A stretch of DNA of 64,000 nucleotides from Micromonospora sp. CCTCC AA 2012012 (lineage in GTDB: Bacteria; Actinomycetota; Actinomycetes; Mycobacteriales; Micromonosporaceae): the NCBI RefSeq assembly GCF_040499845.1, contig NZ_CP159342.1, positions 3,968,001-4,032,000 on the forward strand. Reading direction: 5' to 3'. Each line of letters starts with the position of its first letter. Position 1 is the first letter of the stretch. Under the pieces are notes generated by a model. That model saw nothing but the letters and a program-made list of their open reading frames with translations. It made no database searches and was not told the origin of the DNA. The position numbers were made by a program, and so were the translations under genes. Shown in pieces: positions 8,622 through 15,864 of this stretch.

Positions 8622-8816
8622 ATGGTCATGCCTCAGAAGCCGAATGACCGGTACCAGCAGGACACCGAGCAGAGCTGGCGGGCGGCCGGTGCCGCCGGTC
8701 GGTTCCCGGCGCAGCCGCCGTACCGGGAGTCACGGACGACGGCGACGCTCTCCTGGGCCGAGCTGAACGCCCTGCCCGCCGGCGCCTCGACCCGGCGCGG
8801 CCTGACCGCCCGGTGA
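8622..8816 (+). CDS. Small unknown protein
   Basis: A 62- to 64-residue frame (MPQKPNDRYQQDTEQSW...) with two possible starts, ATG 8622 and ATG 8628, behind a purine-rich GGGACGG. The protein is polar, has no membrane segment or cysteine, and ends TRRGLTAR. Upstream is an unusually AT-rich patch (~8575-8605) containing the palindrome TACATGTA, a plausible promoter or operator. The codon pattern follows the GC-rich third-position bias of its neighbours, which supports real coding. No family is recognised. Confidence 0.45.
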   Translation: MVMPQKPNDRYQQDTEQSWRAAGAAGRFPAQPPYRESRTTATLSWAELNALPAGASTRRGLTAR

Positions 8817-8927
8817 CCGGGACGACAGCGGCGACACACCCGGGCGCTCCAGCCGCACCGTTCGCACAACTGTCCGGTAGCGTCTCCTGGTCCGAAAAAT
8901 CGGCTCACCACAGGAGATGCTCCGCGC

Positions 8928-9446
8928 ATGGGCAAGAAGACGATCCACGTCTCCGACTTCAGCGGCACGGTTCTGCAGCAGGATGACGAGGTGGTCCGCG
9001 TCGTCGTGCTGGAGCACCCGGACCTGGTCGCCGGCCCCGTGCAGCTGGACGCCACCCCGGTCGAGGTCGAGAGCATCGACGACGCGGCGCTGGACGTGGC
9101 GGTGGTGGAGATCCACGACAAGCACGGGTACGGCGAGCCGCGCCGGGTGGTGCTGACCGCCAGCGAGTTCGACGCGATGGCCACCGACGTGCCGATGGCG
9201 CAGTTGCTGCGTACCGCCGAGCGGGTGAAGCCGCCGAAGGCCCGCAAGAGCGCCGAGAAGATCGACTACGGCACCCTGGAGCACGCCGGGAAGCCGCACC
9301 GGGGCCGGGTCACCGAGGAGGAGTCCCGGCTGGTGCGGGAGCACCTGGACGAGGTCAACAAGCGCCTCGCCGACGCCGGTCTCCGCCAGGTCGACCCGAC
9401 CGACCCCGAGCACGCCCTCCGCTACGGCTTCCCCACCGCCGACTGA
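8928..9446 (+). CDS. Conserved hypothetical protein (Lsr2-like opening, function unknown)
   Basis: 172 residues. It begins MGKKTIHVSDFSGTVLQQDD, which loosely recalls short actinobacterial DNA-associated proteins of the Lsr2 type, but the C-terminal basic DNA-binding part of Lsr2 is not present. The middle (~res 75-110) is rich in Lys and Arg (RVKPPKARKSAEK) and the end is charged and helical (RGRVTEEESRLVREHLDEVN). No signal peptide or membrane segment is present. It sits alone with its own strong terminator at 9448-9479. Function is not recognised; a nucleoid or cytosolic structural role is possible but unsupported. Confidence 0.7.
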   Translation: MGKKTIHVSDFSGTVLQQDDEVVRVVVLEHPDLVAGPVQLDATPVEVESIDDAALDVAVVEIHDKHGYGEPRRVVLTASEFDAMATDVPMAQLLRTAERVKPPKARKSAEKIDYGTLEHAGKPHRGRVTEEESRLVREHLDEVNKRLADAGLRQVDPTDPEHALRYGFPTAD

Positions 9447-9447
9447 C

Positions 9448-9479
9448 GCGCGGCACGGGTGCGCGCCCCCGTGCCGCGC
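9448..9479 (+). terminator. Strong hairpin after the hypothetical gene
   Basis: A perfect 12-bp stem (9448-9459 with 9468-9479) and 8-nt loop starting 2 bp after the stop codon at 9446. There is no U-run, as usual in high-GC actinobacteria. Confidence 0.8.
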
Positions 9480-9504
9480 ACCCGCACACCGGACTCTGCC
9501 GGTC

Positions 9505-9556
9505 GGGAGCGCCCGGGCGCTCCCCGGCGCGGGGGATTCGCTCCCCCGCGCCGGGG
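9505..9556 (-). terminator. Double hairpin after the Clp_N/HTH gene
   Basis: Two adjoining dyads: a 20-bp self-complementary stretch at 9505-9524, and a 14-bp perfect stem (9522-9535 with 9543-9556) around the loop ATTCGCT. The second ends 2 bp from the stop of the leftward Clp_N gene, so it most likely terminates that transcript, while the hairpin at 9448-9479 serves the opposing one. Confidence 0.8.
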
Positions 9557-9557
9557 G

Positions 9558-10280
9558 TCACCGCCCGGTGACCTCCGCGAGGGCCGCGGCGACGGCCTCC
9601 TCGACGCCGGCCTTCGCCAGCCCCAGGCCGGCGAGCACGCCGTCGCCGCCCTCCTCCTCCAGCAGGGCGAGCAGCAGGTGCTCGGTGCCGACGTAGTTGT
9701 GGCCGAGCCGCAGCGCCTCCCGGAAGGTGAGTTCCAGGACCTTCTTGCCGCGCGCGTCGTAGGGGATCAGGTCGGGGACCTGGTCGGCCGGCGCGGGCAG
9801 CGTCGCGGTGACGGCCTCCCGGAACCGCTCCAGGGGTACGCCCCGGGCGACGATCACCCGCGCGGCGATCGCCTCGGGCTCGGCGAGCAGCCCGAGGGCG
9901 AGGTGTTCGGGGCGGATCTCGGGGCTGCCGGCGGCCCGGGCCTCGTTCTGCGACGCCACCACCACGTTGCGGGCGCGCGGCGTGAAGCGGCTGAACCCGG
10001 CGTTGGGGTCGAGCGCGGCGGCCGTCTCGGCCTTGGCGGCGGAGCGCTTCTGGGCGGCCTGCTTGGTCACCCCCATGCTCCGGCCGATCTCCGTCCAGGA
10101 GGCACCGGAGCGGCGGGCCTGGTCGACGAAGTGGCCGATCAGGTGGTCGGCGACGTCGCCGAGGTGGTCGGCGACCAGGACGGCGTTGGCCAGTTGGTCC
10201 AGCGTGTCGGTGTGCACCTTCTTGATGCCCTCGATCAGCTCGTCGAGCCGGACCTGGGGCATCGGAACCGGATTCGTCAT
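9558..10280 (-). CDS. Clp_N-domain protein with N-terminal helix-turn-helix
   Basis: 240 residues. Res ~20-85 form a DNA-binding-like unit containing SWTEIGRSMGVTKQAAQKR, a plain helix-turn-helix pattern. Res ~95-150 and ~165-235 are two copies of the ClpA/ClpB/ClpC N-terminal substrate or adaptor repeat (FTPRARNVVVASQNEA...IRPEHLALGLL and LTFREALRLGHNYVGTEHLLLALL). No AAA+ ATPase domain follows, so it cannot unfold proteins itself. The combination suggests a regulator that senses proteins or adaptors normally seen by Clp. Two identical palindromes directly upstream make autoregulation likely. Its targets are unknown. Confidence 0.85.
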   Translation of the reverse strand: MTNPVPMPQVRLDELIEGIKKVHTDTLDQLANAVLVADHLGDVADHLIGHFVDQARRSGASWTEIGRSMGVTKQAAQKRSAAKAETAAALDPNAGFSRFTPRARNVVVASQNEARAAGSPEIRPEHLALGLLAEPEAIAARVIVARGVPLERFREAVTATLPAPADQVPDLIPYDARGKKVLELTFREALRLGHNYVGTEHLLLALLEEEGGDGVLAGLGLAKAGVEEAVAAALAEVTGR

Positions 10281-10282
10281 GC

Positions 10283-10299
10283 GTCAACCGTAGGTTGAC
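10283..10299. promoter_or_regulatory. Operator palindrome 1 of the Clp_N/HTH gene
   Basis: GTCAACC-GTA-GGTTGAC, a perfect 7-bp dyad with a 3-bp centre, ending 2 bp before the ATG at 10280 of the Clp_N/HTH gene. A protein bound here would block initiation of the gene. Confidence 0.75.
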
Positions 10300-10310
10300 G
10301 ACACCGATTC

Positions 10311-10327
10311 GTCAACCACCGGTTGAC
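10311..10327. promoter_or_regulatory. Operator palindrome 2 of the Clp_N/HTH gene
   Basis: GTCAACC-ACC-GGTTGAC, with arms identical to the first site and its centre 28 bp further upstream. Two identical sites in 45 bp that share arms but not centres point to a dimeric regulator, most simply the adjacent helix-turn-helix protein. Confidence 0.75.
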
Positions 10328-10392
10328 GCACGGCACCCCTCTCCGCTGCCCGCCGGATCCGGGAGCCTTTCGACGACGGGTCGATCCCACCG

Positions 10393-10941
10393 CTATCCGG
10401 CGGAGAGCTTCGCCAGTAGCGCCACCTCGGCCGACCGGGACCGCTCGATGCGCCCGGCCAGCTCCCGGACCCGGTCGCTGGTCCCGGCGGCGACCTGGGC
10501 CCGGGCCAGGCCGGCGGCCGTCCGCTGGTGCGCGCCGAGCACCTCGGCGAGCACCCGGTCGACCTCCCCGGCACCGGCCGCGCGGAGCCGGGCCAGCCCG
10601 GCGACGGCGTCGCTGTGTCCCGAGTGGTCGTGTCGTGCGGCGGCGGCCACCGCCTCGGGTCCGGCGTCGCGCAGCCAGCCCCGCATGGTGGCGATCTCGT
10701 CGGTCTCGGTGACCTTGACCGCGGCGAGCAGCCGGCGCAGGTCCGGGTCCGTGGCCCGGGTGAGCCCCAGCTCGGCGATCTCCAGTGTCTGCTCGCTGTG
10801 CGCGACCATCATGGCCAGGAAGAGCACGTCCACGGTGCTGGCCGAGGGGGCGGGGCGCGGCGGCGGGTCGGCGGCGGCGACACAACCGGCGGTGGCGAGC
10901 TGCGCCACCAGCACGGCGACGGCGAGCAGCAGGCGGGCCAC
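10393..10941 (-). CDS. DUF305-domain lipoprotein
   Basis: 182 residues. A short hydrophobic signal (LLLAVAVLVAQLATAGC) ends at a cysteine that fits a lipobox loosely, so it is probably anchored on the outer face of the membrane. DUF305 follows, recognisable from FLAMMVAHSEQTLEIAELG (~res 48-66) and the second half RAAGAGEVDRVLAEVLGAHQRTAAG; a His-rich stretch (RHDHSGHSD) lies between. DUF305 proteins occur beside copper and other metal-handling genes, but no reaction is assigned. The GTG at 10941 has an AGGA five bases upstream; GTG 11010 is an alternative that overlaps the LPMO stop. It is cotranscribed after a copper-dependent LPMO. Confidence 0.75.
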   Translation of the reverse strand: MARLLLAVAVLVAQLATAGCVAAADPPPRPAPSASTVDVLFLAMMVAHSEQTLEIAELGLTRATDPDLRRLLAAVKVTETDEIATMRGWLRDAGPEAVAAAARHDHSGHSDAVAGLARLRAAGAGEVDRVLAEVLGAHQRTAAGLARAQVAAGTSDRVRELAGRIERSRSAEVALLAKLSAG

Positions 10942-10994
10942 CGGGGTCCTGGGTGCGGCGTGGGGCGCAGCCCCGGAGGACCGCGCCCGCGCCG

Positions 10995-11747
10995 TCAGAC
11001 CTGGGACCACAGCGCCGGCACGTTCGGCGGCTCCCAGCCGGGGAGCGCGGTGTGCGCCTGGATGCAGCGGTACGTCAGCCCGCCGTAGGTCACCCGGTCC
11101 CCGACCTGGTAGGTCCGGCCGGCGGTCCAGGTGCCGGTGGGGGCGGGCGAGCCGGTCGGGCTCGCCGTCGGGCTGGGCGTCGGCGACGGGGCGGTCGGGG
11201 TGGGGGTCGGCGACGGGCTGGGGGTCGGGGTGCCGCCCCCGCCGATCTGGAGGTCCACGCAGGAATAGAAGGCGTTGGCGGTGTCGGCGATGTTCCAGAT
11301 CGCGAGGAGCTTCTGCCGGCCGGTGAACGCGCCGAGGTTGACGGTGTGCGAGACGGTGGCGTCCGGCTGGCGGCCCCCGCCGTCGACGACCGCCACCCGG
11401 GTGTTCCCGATCCAGTACTCCCAGTTGCTGGTGGCGTGCCGGGCGGTGTTGACCCAGGTGAACGTGACCGAGCTGCCGACCGGGGTGGCGGGCCAGCCGC
11501 GGCTGTCGTCGTTGAGCACGGCGAACTGGGTGATGCCCGCGTTGCAGCTGCGCAGCCCCTTCGGGCCCTCGACGCTCTGCGGCTCGTAGGCGATCTGGCC
11601 GCAGTCCGGCACCCGGCCCTGGGCGCAGAGCGCCTGCCGGCTGGGCGGTCCCGAGACGTAGCCGTGGGCCTGGGCGGGCGCGGCGACGGCGAGGGTCGCG
11701 GCGACGACGCCGGTGCTGAGCAGCGGGACGGTGATTCTTCGACGCAT
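10995..11747 (-). CDS. AA10 lytic polysaccharide monooxygenase with C-terminal CBM5/12
   Basis: 250 residues. A Sec signal (to ~res 29, ending APAQA) is followed by His1 of the mature protein (HGYVSGPPSRQALC). That His and the one in NTARHATSNWEYW form the copper-binding histidine brace of AA10 enzymes, which cleave chitin or cellulose oxidatively outside the cell. A Pro/Thr/Ser linker (~res 165-200) leads to a chitin-binding type 3 module (TYQVGDRVTYGGLTYRCIQAHTA). The start at 11747 has an AAGGAG site; the longer frame to 11804 lacks one and would put extra residues before the signal. Chitin versus cellulose cannot be decided by eye, though CBM5/12 leans to chitin. Confidence 0.93.
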   Translation of the reverse strand: MRRRITVPLLSTGVVAATLAVAAPAQAHGYVSGPPSRQALCAQGRVPDCGQIAYEPQSVEGPKGLRSCNAGITQFAVLNDDSRGWPATPVGSSVTFTWVNTARHATSNWEYWIGNTRVAVVDGGGRQPDATVSHTVNLGAFTGRQKLLAIWNIADTANAFYSCVDLQIGGGGTPTPSPSPTPTPTAPSPTPSPTASPTGSPAPTGTWTAGRTYQVGDRVTYGGLTYRCIQAHTALPGWEPPNVPALWSQV

Positions 11748-11795
11748 GACGGCCACTCCTTCGATCGGCACGTGGGGGCGTGCCCATGAAGGTAC

Positions 11796-11811
11796 GTTAA
11801 ACATTGTTAAC
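11796..11811. promoter_or_regulatory. AT-rich imperfect dyad upstream of the LPMO gene
   Basis: GTTAAACATTGTTAAC, with 12 of 16 positions symmetric, about 50 bp before the LPMO start in a short AT-rich patch within GC-rich sequence. It looks like a repressor site or part of the promoter. It does not match the DasR or CebR consensus. Confidence 0.45.
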
Positions 11812-11848
11812 AGTAAAGACTCCTATCGATTCCTTCCCGGGATCGGGC

Positions 11849-14800
11849 TCACCGCAGCGTGAGCGTCACCGACCCGGTCGCCGGACCGGACGGGTCCACC
11901 ACCACGGTGTACGTGCCGGTCTCCGGCAGCACGGTCGCATCGATCCCGCCCGAGCCGAGGATCACGCACCCGCTGTTGATCCGCCGGCCGCCCGGGTCCC
12001 GCAGCTCCAGCGGGGAACACTGGTCGGGCAGGGTGCCGGCGGTGGCGACCAGGCTCACCGACGTCCCGGCGGTGGCCGTGAAGCGGTACGCGCGGATCGC
12101 CCCGGGCTGGTCGACGGTGGCGACGACCGGCGGCCCGCCGACGTCGATGTCACCGGTCCGGTCCCGGGTCGCCACCAGCCGCAGCGTGACGGTGCCGATC
12201 GTCCGGTCCACCGGGTCCACCAGCACCGTGTACGCCCCGTCCGCCGGCAGCAGCGTGCCGTCGACCTCGCCGGAGCCGTTGATCACGCACCCGCTGCTCA
12301 GCGTCCGGCCGTCCGGGCCGCGCAGTTCCAGCGGGGAACACTGGTCGCGCAGGCTGCTCTCCGGCACCTCCAGATAGATCCGCTGCCCGGCGCTCCCGGT
12401 GAACCGGTAGCGGGCCACCGCGCCGGGCTGCTCGATCGAGGCCGACACCGCCGGGCCGTTCGGCTGGAGGGTGCCGACGGTGTCCCGGGCGGCATAGACC
12501 CGTACGGTGGCCCGACCGGTGCCGGCGGCGTCGGCGTCCACCAGCACGGCGTACGTGCCGTCCACGGTCAGCTCGGCGCGGTCGATGTACCCCACGCCGT
12601 TGATGTTGCAGCCGCTGGCGATCTCCTTCCCCGCCGGATCGACCAGCCGGTACGGCGAGCACCGGTCCGGCAGCCCGGGAGCGACGACGTCGACGAAGAC
12701 GGCGTCGCCACGGTGCCCGGCGAAGGTCAGCCGCCCCTCGCCCGGCGTCAACGCGGCGGTGGCGATCGGCGGCGCGACGATCGGCGCGCCGGCCGGCGGG
12801 GCGACCCGCTCCGTGGCGGCACCGCTGACCGCGAACTCGGCGCGGCCGGTCACGCCCACGTCGAAGACGCACTCCGCGAACTGCCACGGATCGGTCAGGC
12901 CGGCCCACCGGCACACCTGCTCCGCCCGCGCCCGCCGGTCCGGGGAGAGGTCGGCGGCGGTCGCCGCCCGGTCGGGGAAACCGCGGTCGGTGAAGGTGCC
13001 CGTGTCCTCCCCGTCGGCATAGCTGAACAGGGAGTTCTGCCCGGTGACCCGCCAGCCGTCCGCGTACGCCGGGTAGAGCTTCTCGAAGGGCACTGGCGGG
13101 GTCAGCGCGGTGCCGGACGCGGTGGCGATGTCGTCGCTCGGGTCACCGTCGAAGTCACCGAGCAGGCCGTGCACCTTCCCGGCCCGGTCGGCCGCCAGCT
13201 TCATCAGCAGCCGGTAGCCGTACGGGCCGATCTGGTCGATCGCGGCGGCGGAGCCGTCGGGCCAGCGCAGGTCGTAGCCGTCCGCCGCGCCGGTGTCGGA
13301 GGGCCGCCGGGCGAGCGTCCCGCCGCCGGGGATGCCCAGCTCGGCGGGGGGCGCGGCGACGACCGCGCCGTCCACGCGTACCTCGGTGGCGCCGTGGGCC
13401 AGGGTGAGGGTGACCCGGTGGTCGCCGAGCCGGAAGGCGACGGCGGAGTTGACCGACACGGTCCGCGAGTCACCCATCGGGGTCTGCCGCACCTGCACGG
13501 TGAGCGGGTCACCGGCTGTCGAGGCGACCAGCACGAACTCGCCGACGGCCTGGAAGTCGTAGTAGTGGCGGTCGAAGGTCACCAGGTGCGGGTCGCCGTT
13601 GGTGCCGCCGCAGCCGGGACCGCCGTCCTCGCAGAGCTTCTTCGGACCCTTGGCCGGCGGCTCCTTCTTCTTGGGCTTCCGGCACTCGTCCATGCTCTTC
13701 GGCAGCGGGTTGCCCTTGTACTCGGTGCGGGGCGACAGGCCCTTGGCCGTCCGGTACCGGTTCTCCGCGAGGGTCGCCTTGACCTCGGCGGTCGGGATCC
13801 CGGTGCCGCCGCACTGGCCCTGCGGCACCGCGTCGCGGGAGATGTCGTCGGCGTGGTTCAGCTCGTGGTAGAGCGCCGCGCAGGGATCCCGGGGCACCCC
13901 GTCGCCGTACGGGTCGACGGAGGTCGGGTTCCAGGTCACCGTGGACGAACCCTTGCCGGCGGGGCTGTCCGGGGTCTCGAAGGCACCCGATTCCCCGACG
14001 TGCGGGATGATCCGTACCCGGGGGGTCTTCTTGTCCTTGAGCCGGGGCAGGATGCCCGCCGGGTCGCCACCGGCCGCGGCGAAGCCGGCGAGGCAGCCGT
14101 CCACCGCCTTCTGGAAGTCGACGCCACTGACCGGGACGCCGGCGTTCGGGTCCACCTCGTAGTCGGCCCGCGCCGGTCGGCCACCCGCGCCGACGGCGAC
14201 ACCGACACCGAGCAGCAGCAGGGCGACGGCGGCGGCCACCGGCCGGCGGCGGCGCCGCACCAGCACGATCACCAGCGCGCCGACGACGAGCAGTGCCAGC
14301 AGGAGCAGCGCGCCGCCGCCGAGCAGCCACCGCCGGTCGACGCCGGGTCCGGTGCCGCCACCGACGGTGAAGGTGGTCGCGCGCAGGGCCGTCGCCCCCG
14401 GGCAGAGGGTGGCCGCGCCGGTGACCGGCAGTGCGACGTAGCCGGCGGTCACCTCGTACCGGCCGGGCACGCCGACCGGCCAGAGCATGTCGAGCCCGGC
14501 GCCGTCCTCGGTGGCGGCCACCGAGCGCAGCACGACGTCACCGGCCGCCGTACCTGAATGCACCCGGAGGCCGGCCAGGGTGACCGCCGCCTTCTCCCCC
14601 GGCTGCACGGTCCGCAGGCCGGCGGTCGCGGCGGCGCCGATGCCGTCGTCGTGGAAGCTGCGGGCGAGGACCGGGACCAGGTCCCGGCCGTCCCGGCGGA
14701 CGCCGGTCACCTGGACGGTGCCGTCGGCGGCGGTCGCCAGCCCGCAGGCCGCGCCGGTCGAGTTGGTGACGGTGAAGGTCAACCGGACCGCGTCGCCCGT

Positions 14801-14938
14801 CGCGTACCCCGACCGGGTGGGACGCAGGTCCAGGCCGAGGCCGCCGTCGGCCGGCGCGGCGGACGCCCCGGCCGGCCACGCCACCAGGGCCGTCACGAGT
14901 ACGGCGAGGCCGCCCGCGAGTCGCGCGATGAGCTTCAT
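11849..14938 (-). CDS. Large surface protein: signal, Ig-like region, two membrane segments, M91-like zinc protease, VWD domain, three C-terminal repeats
   Basis: 1029 residues, start taken at MKLIARLAGG after 17 unlikely residues. Signal peptide ~1-29; beta-rich region to ~190; membrane segment ~204-227; RRRRRP then a second hydrophobic stretch ~233-250 ending GRPARA. Next comes a metalloprotease-like domain (~270-410) with HELNHADD (~358) and the later AENRYRTAKGLSPRTEY, the layout of peptidase family M91 (NleD-like). A Lys/Pro linker precedes a von Willebrand D domain from ~449 (GDPHLVTFDRHYYDF, FDGDPSDD). The last ~315 residues are three ~105-residue beta repeats with paired cysteines (D-C/Q-CSP...SGCNIN). 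The target protein is unknown. A single continuous frame. Confidence 0.75.
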   Translation of the reverse strand: MKLIARLAGGLAVLVTALVAWPAGASAAPADGGLGLDLRPTRSGYATGDAVRLTFTVTNSTGAACGLATAADGTVQVTGVRRDGRDLVPVLARSFHDDGIGAAATAGLRTVQPGEKAAVTLAGLRVHSGTAAGDVVLRSVAATEDGAGLDMLWPVGVPGRYEVTAGYVALPVTGAATLCPGATALRATTFTVGGGTGPGVDRRWLLGGGALLLLALLVVGALVIVLVRRRRRPVAAAVALLLLGVGVAVGAGGRPARADYEVDPNAGVPVSGVDFQKAVDGCLAGFAAAGGDPAGILPRLKDKKTPRVRIIPHVGESGAFETPDSPAGKGSSTVTWNPTSVDPYGDGVPRDPCAALYHELNHADDISRDAVPQGQCGGTGIPTAEVKATLAENRYRTAKGLSPRTEYKGNPLPKSMDECRKPKKKEPPAKGPKKLCEDGGPGCGGTNGDPHLVTFDRHYYDFQAVGEFVLVASTAGDPLTVQVRQTPMGDSRTVSVNSAVAFRLGDHRVTLTLAHGATEVRVDGAVVAAPPAELGIPGGGTLARRPSDTGAADGYDLRWPDGSAAAIDQIGPYGYRLLMKLAADRAGKVHGLLGDFDGDPSDDIATASGTALTPPVPFEKLYPAYADGWRVTGQNSLFSYADGEDTGTFTDRGFPDRAATAADLSPDRRARAEQVCRWAGLTDPWQFAECVFDVGVTGRAEFAVSGAATERVAPPAGAPIVAPPIATAALTPGEGRLTFAGHRGDAVFVDVVAPGLPDRCSPYRLVDPAGKEIASGCNINGVGYIDRAELTVDGTYAVLVDADAAGTGRATVRVYAARDTVGTLQPNGPAVSASIEQPGAVARYRFTGSAGQRIYLEVPESSLRDQCSPLELRGPDGRTLSSGCVINGSGEVDGTLLPADGAYTVLVDPVDRTIGTVTLRLVATRDRTGDIDVGGPPVVATVDQPGAIRAYRFTATAGTSVSLVATAGTLPDQCSPLELRDPGGRRINSGCVILGSGGIDATVLPETGTYTVVVDPSGPATGSVTLTLR

Positions 14939-15222
14939 GGGCCGGACTGTAGGACAGCGACGCCGCCGTTCCCGTCGACTGTCGGGCACCGGTCCCGGCC
15001 GGCCGCGTCGGGTAACCGACGAAGCTCCGGCCGGTGGGGGGAACCACTGGCCAGAGCCCCGGTACGTGGTGCGCCGCCTCGGGCGCAGCGCCGGTGGGTA
15101 GCGTCATGGACGCCTCCCACACCTTCGCCTCCGCAGCTGTGGCGCCGGACTCTCCGGCGCTCCGCCGGATGAGACGGTCAACGACCACCTCCACCACGAC
15201 CAGACGAGATGAAGGCCCGACC

Positions 15223-15615
15223 ATGACGGCTCTGCCCGACGACCTGATCGCTGTCCTCAACGCCAAGGCGATCTGTTTCGTGACCACGCTCATGCCCGAC
15301 GGATCGCCGCAGATCTCCCAGACCTGGGCCGGCACGGACGGCACCCACGTGCTCATCAACACGGTGGACACCCACCAGAAGACCCGCAACGTCCGACGCG
15401 ACCCCCGCGTCGCCATCGGCATCGCCGACCCGGCCGCGCCGTCCCGGTACTGGGCTCTGCGCGGCAGCGTCGTCTCCGTCACCACCGACGGTGCCCGAGA
15501 GCACATCGACGAGCTGTCCCAGAAGTACCTCGGTCGCCCCTATCCCGGGTTCGGCGGCGGTCGGCAGCAGCGCGTCCTGCTCACCGTCAAGGTCGACCGA
15601 CTGCACACGCCCTGA
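15223..15615 (+). CDS. PPOX-class (F420/FMN-dependent) oxidoreductase
   Basis: 130 residues forming one split-barrel domain: CFVTTLMPDGSPQISQTWAGTDG, then VLINTVDTHQKTRNVRRDPRVAIGI, then YWALRGSVVSV. In actinobacteria small proteins of this pattern bind F420 or FMN and reduce diverse substrates; the run THQKTRNVRRDPRVA is the usual cofactor-phosphate-contacting part. The start at ATG 15223 follows GATGAAGG; longer frames from 15034 are not supported by a ribosome site. It stands alone upstream of the tRNA-Lys cluster. The substrate is unknown. Confidence 0.85.
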   Translation: MTALPDDLIAVLNAKAICFVTTLMPDGSPQISQTWAGTDGTHVLINTVDTHQKTRNVRRDPRVAIGIADPAAPSRYWALRGSVVSVTTDGAREHIDELSQKYLGRPYPGFGGGRQQRVLLTVKVDRLHTP

Positions 15616-15653
15616 CCCGGGTCCGGCAGGACCCAGCGCAGCCACCCGACACG

Positions 15654-15693
15654 AAAAGGCCCCGGCCCGGTGGAACCACCAGGTCGGGGCCTT
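15654..15693 (-). terminator. Terminator of the first tRNA-Lys-like copy
   Basis: AAGGCCCCG pairs with CGGGGCCTT; the A-run on the plus strand (15654-15657) gives a U-run on the minus transcript. It lies 7 bp beyond the tRNA 3' end. The same kind of hairpin follows the second copy. Confidence 0.8.
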
Positions 15694-15699
15694 GCTCGT

Positions 15700-15775
15700 T
15701 GGTGCGCCGCCAGGGACTCGAAGCCCGAACCCGCGGATTACGAGTCTGCTGCTCTGCCGGTTGAGCTAGCGGCGC
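15700..15775 (-). tRNA. tRNA-Lys-derived gene with anticodon CGT (possible pseudogene)
   Basis: 76 nt with CCA encoded. It differs from the two tRNA-Lys(CTT) genes downstream at only four places: one D-loop base, one anticodon-stem base (an A-C mismatch), the middle anticodon base (loop CTCGTAA, giving CGT) and one T-stem base next to the loop (a C-C mismatch). The acceptor stem GCGCCGC/GCGGCGC is perfect. By anticodon it would read the Thr codon ACG on a tRNA-Lys body. Two broken pairs argue for decay; intact ends and terminator argue that it is still transcribed. Confidence 0.7.
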
Positions 15776-15864
15776 TCGCCGGCAACGGGATGAAACGTCA
15801 GCATCATCCCGACCGGGCCTGCGTGGGGTCGGCCACCCGGCCCGCAGGATGAGCGCGTAGGTGA

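Noticed and set aside
11804..14557. A 917-codon plus-strand frame opposite the M91/VWD gene
   Set aside because: No ribosome site or domain; the minus-strand product has signal peptide, HELNH and VWD motifs.
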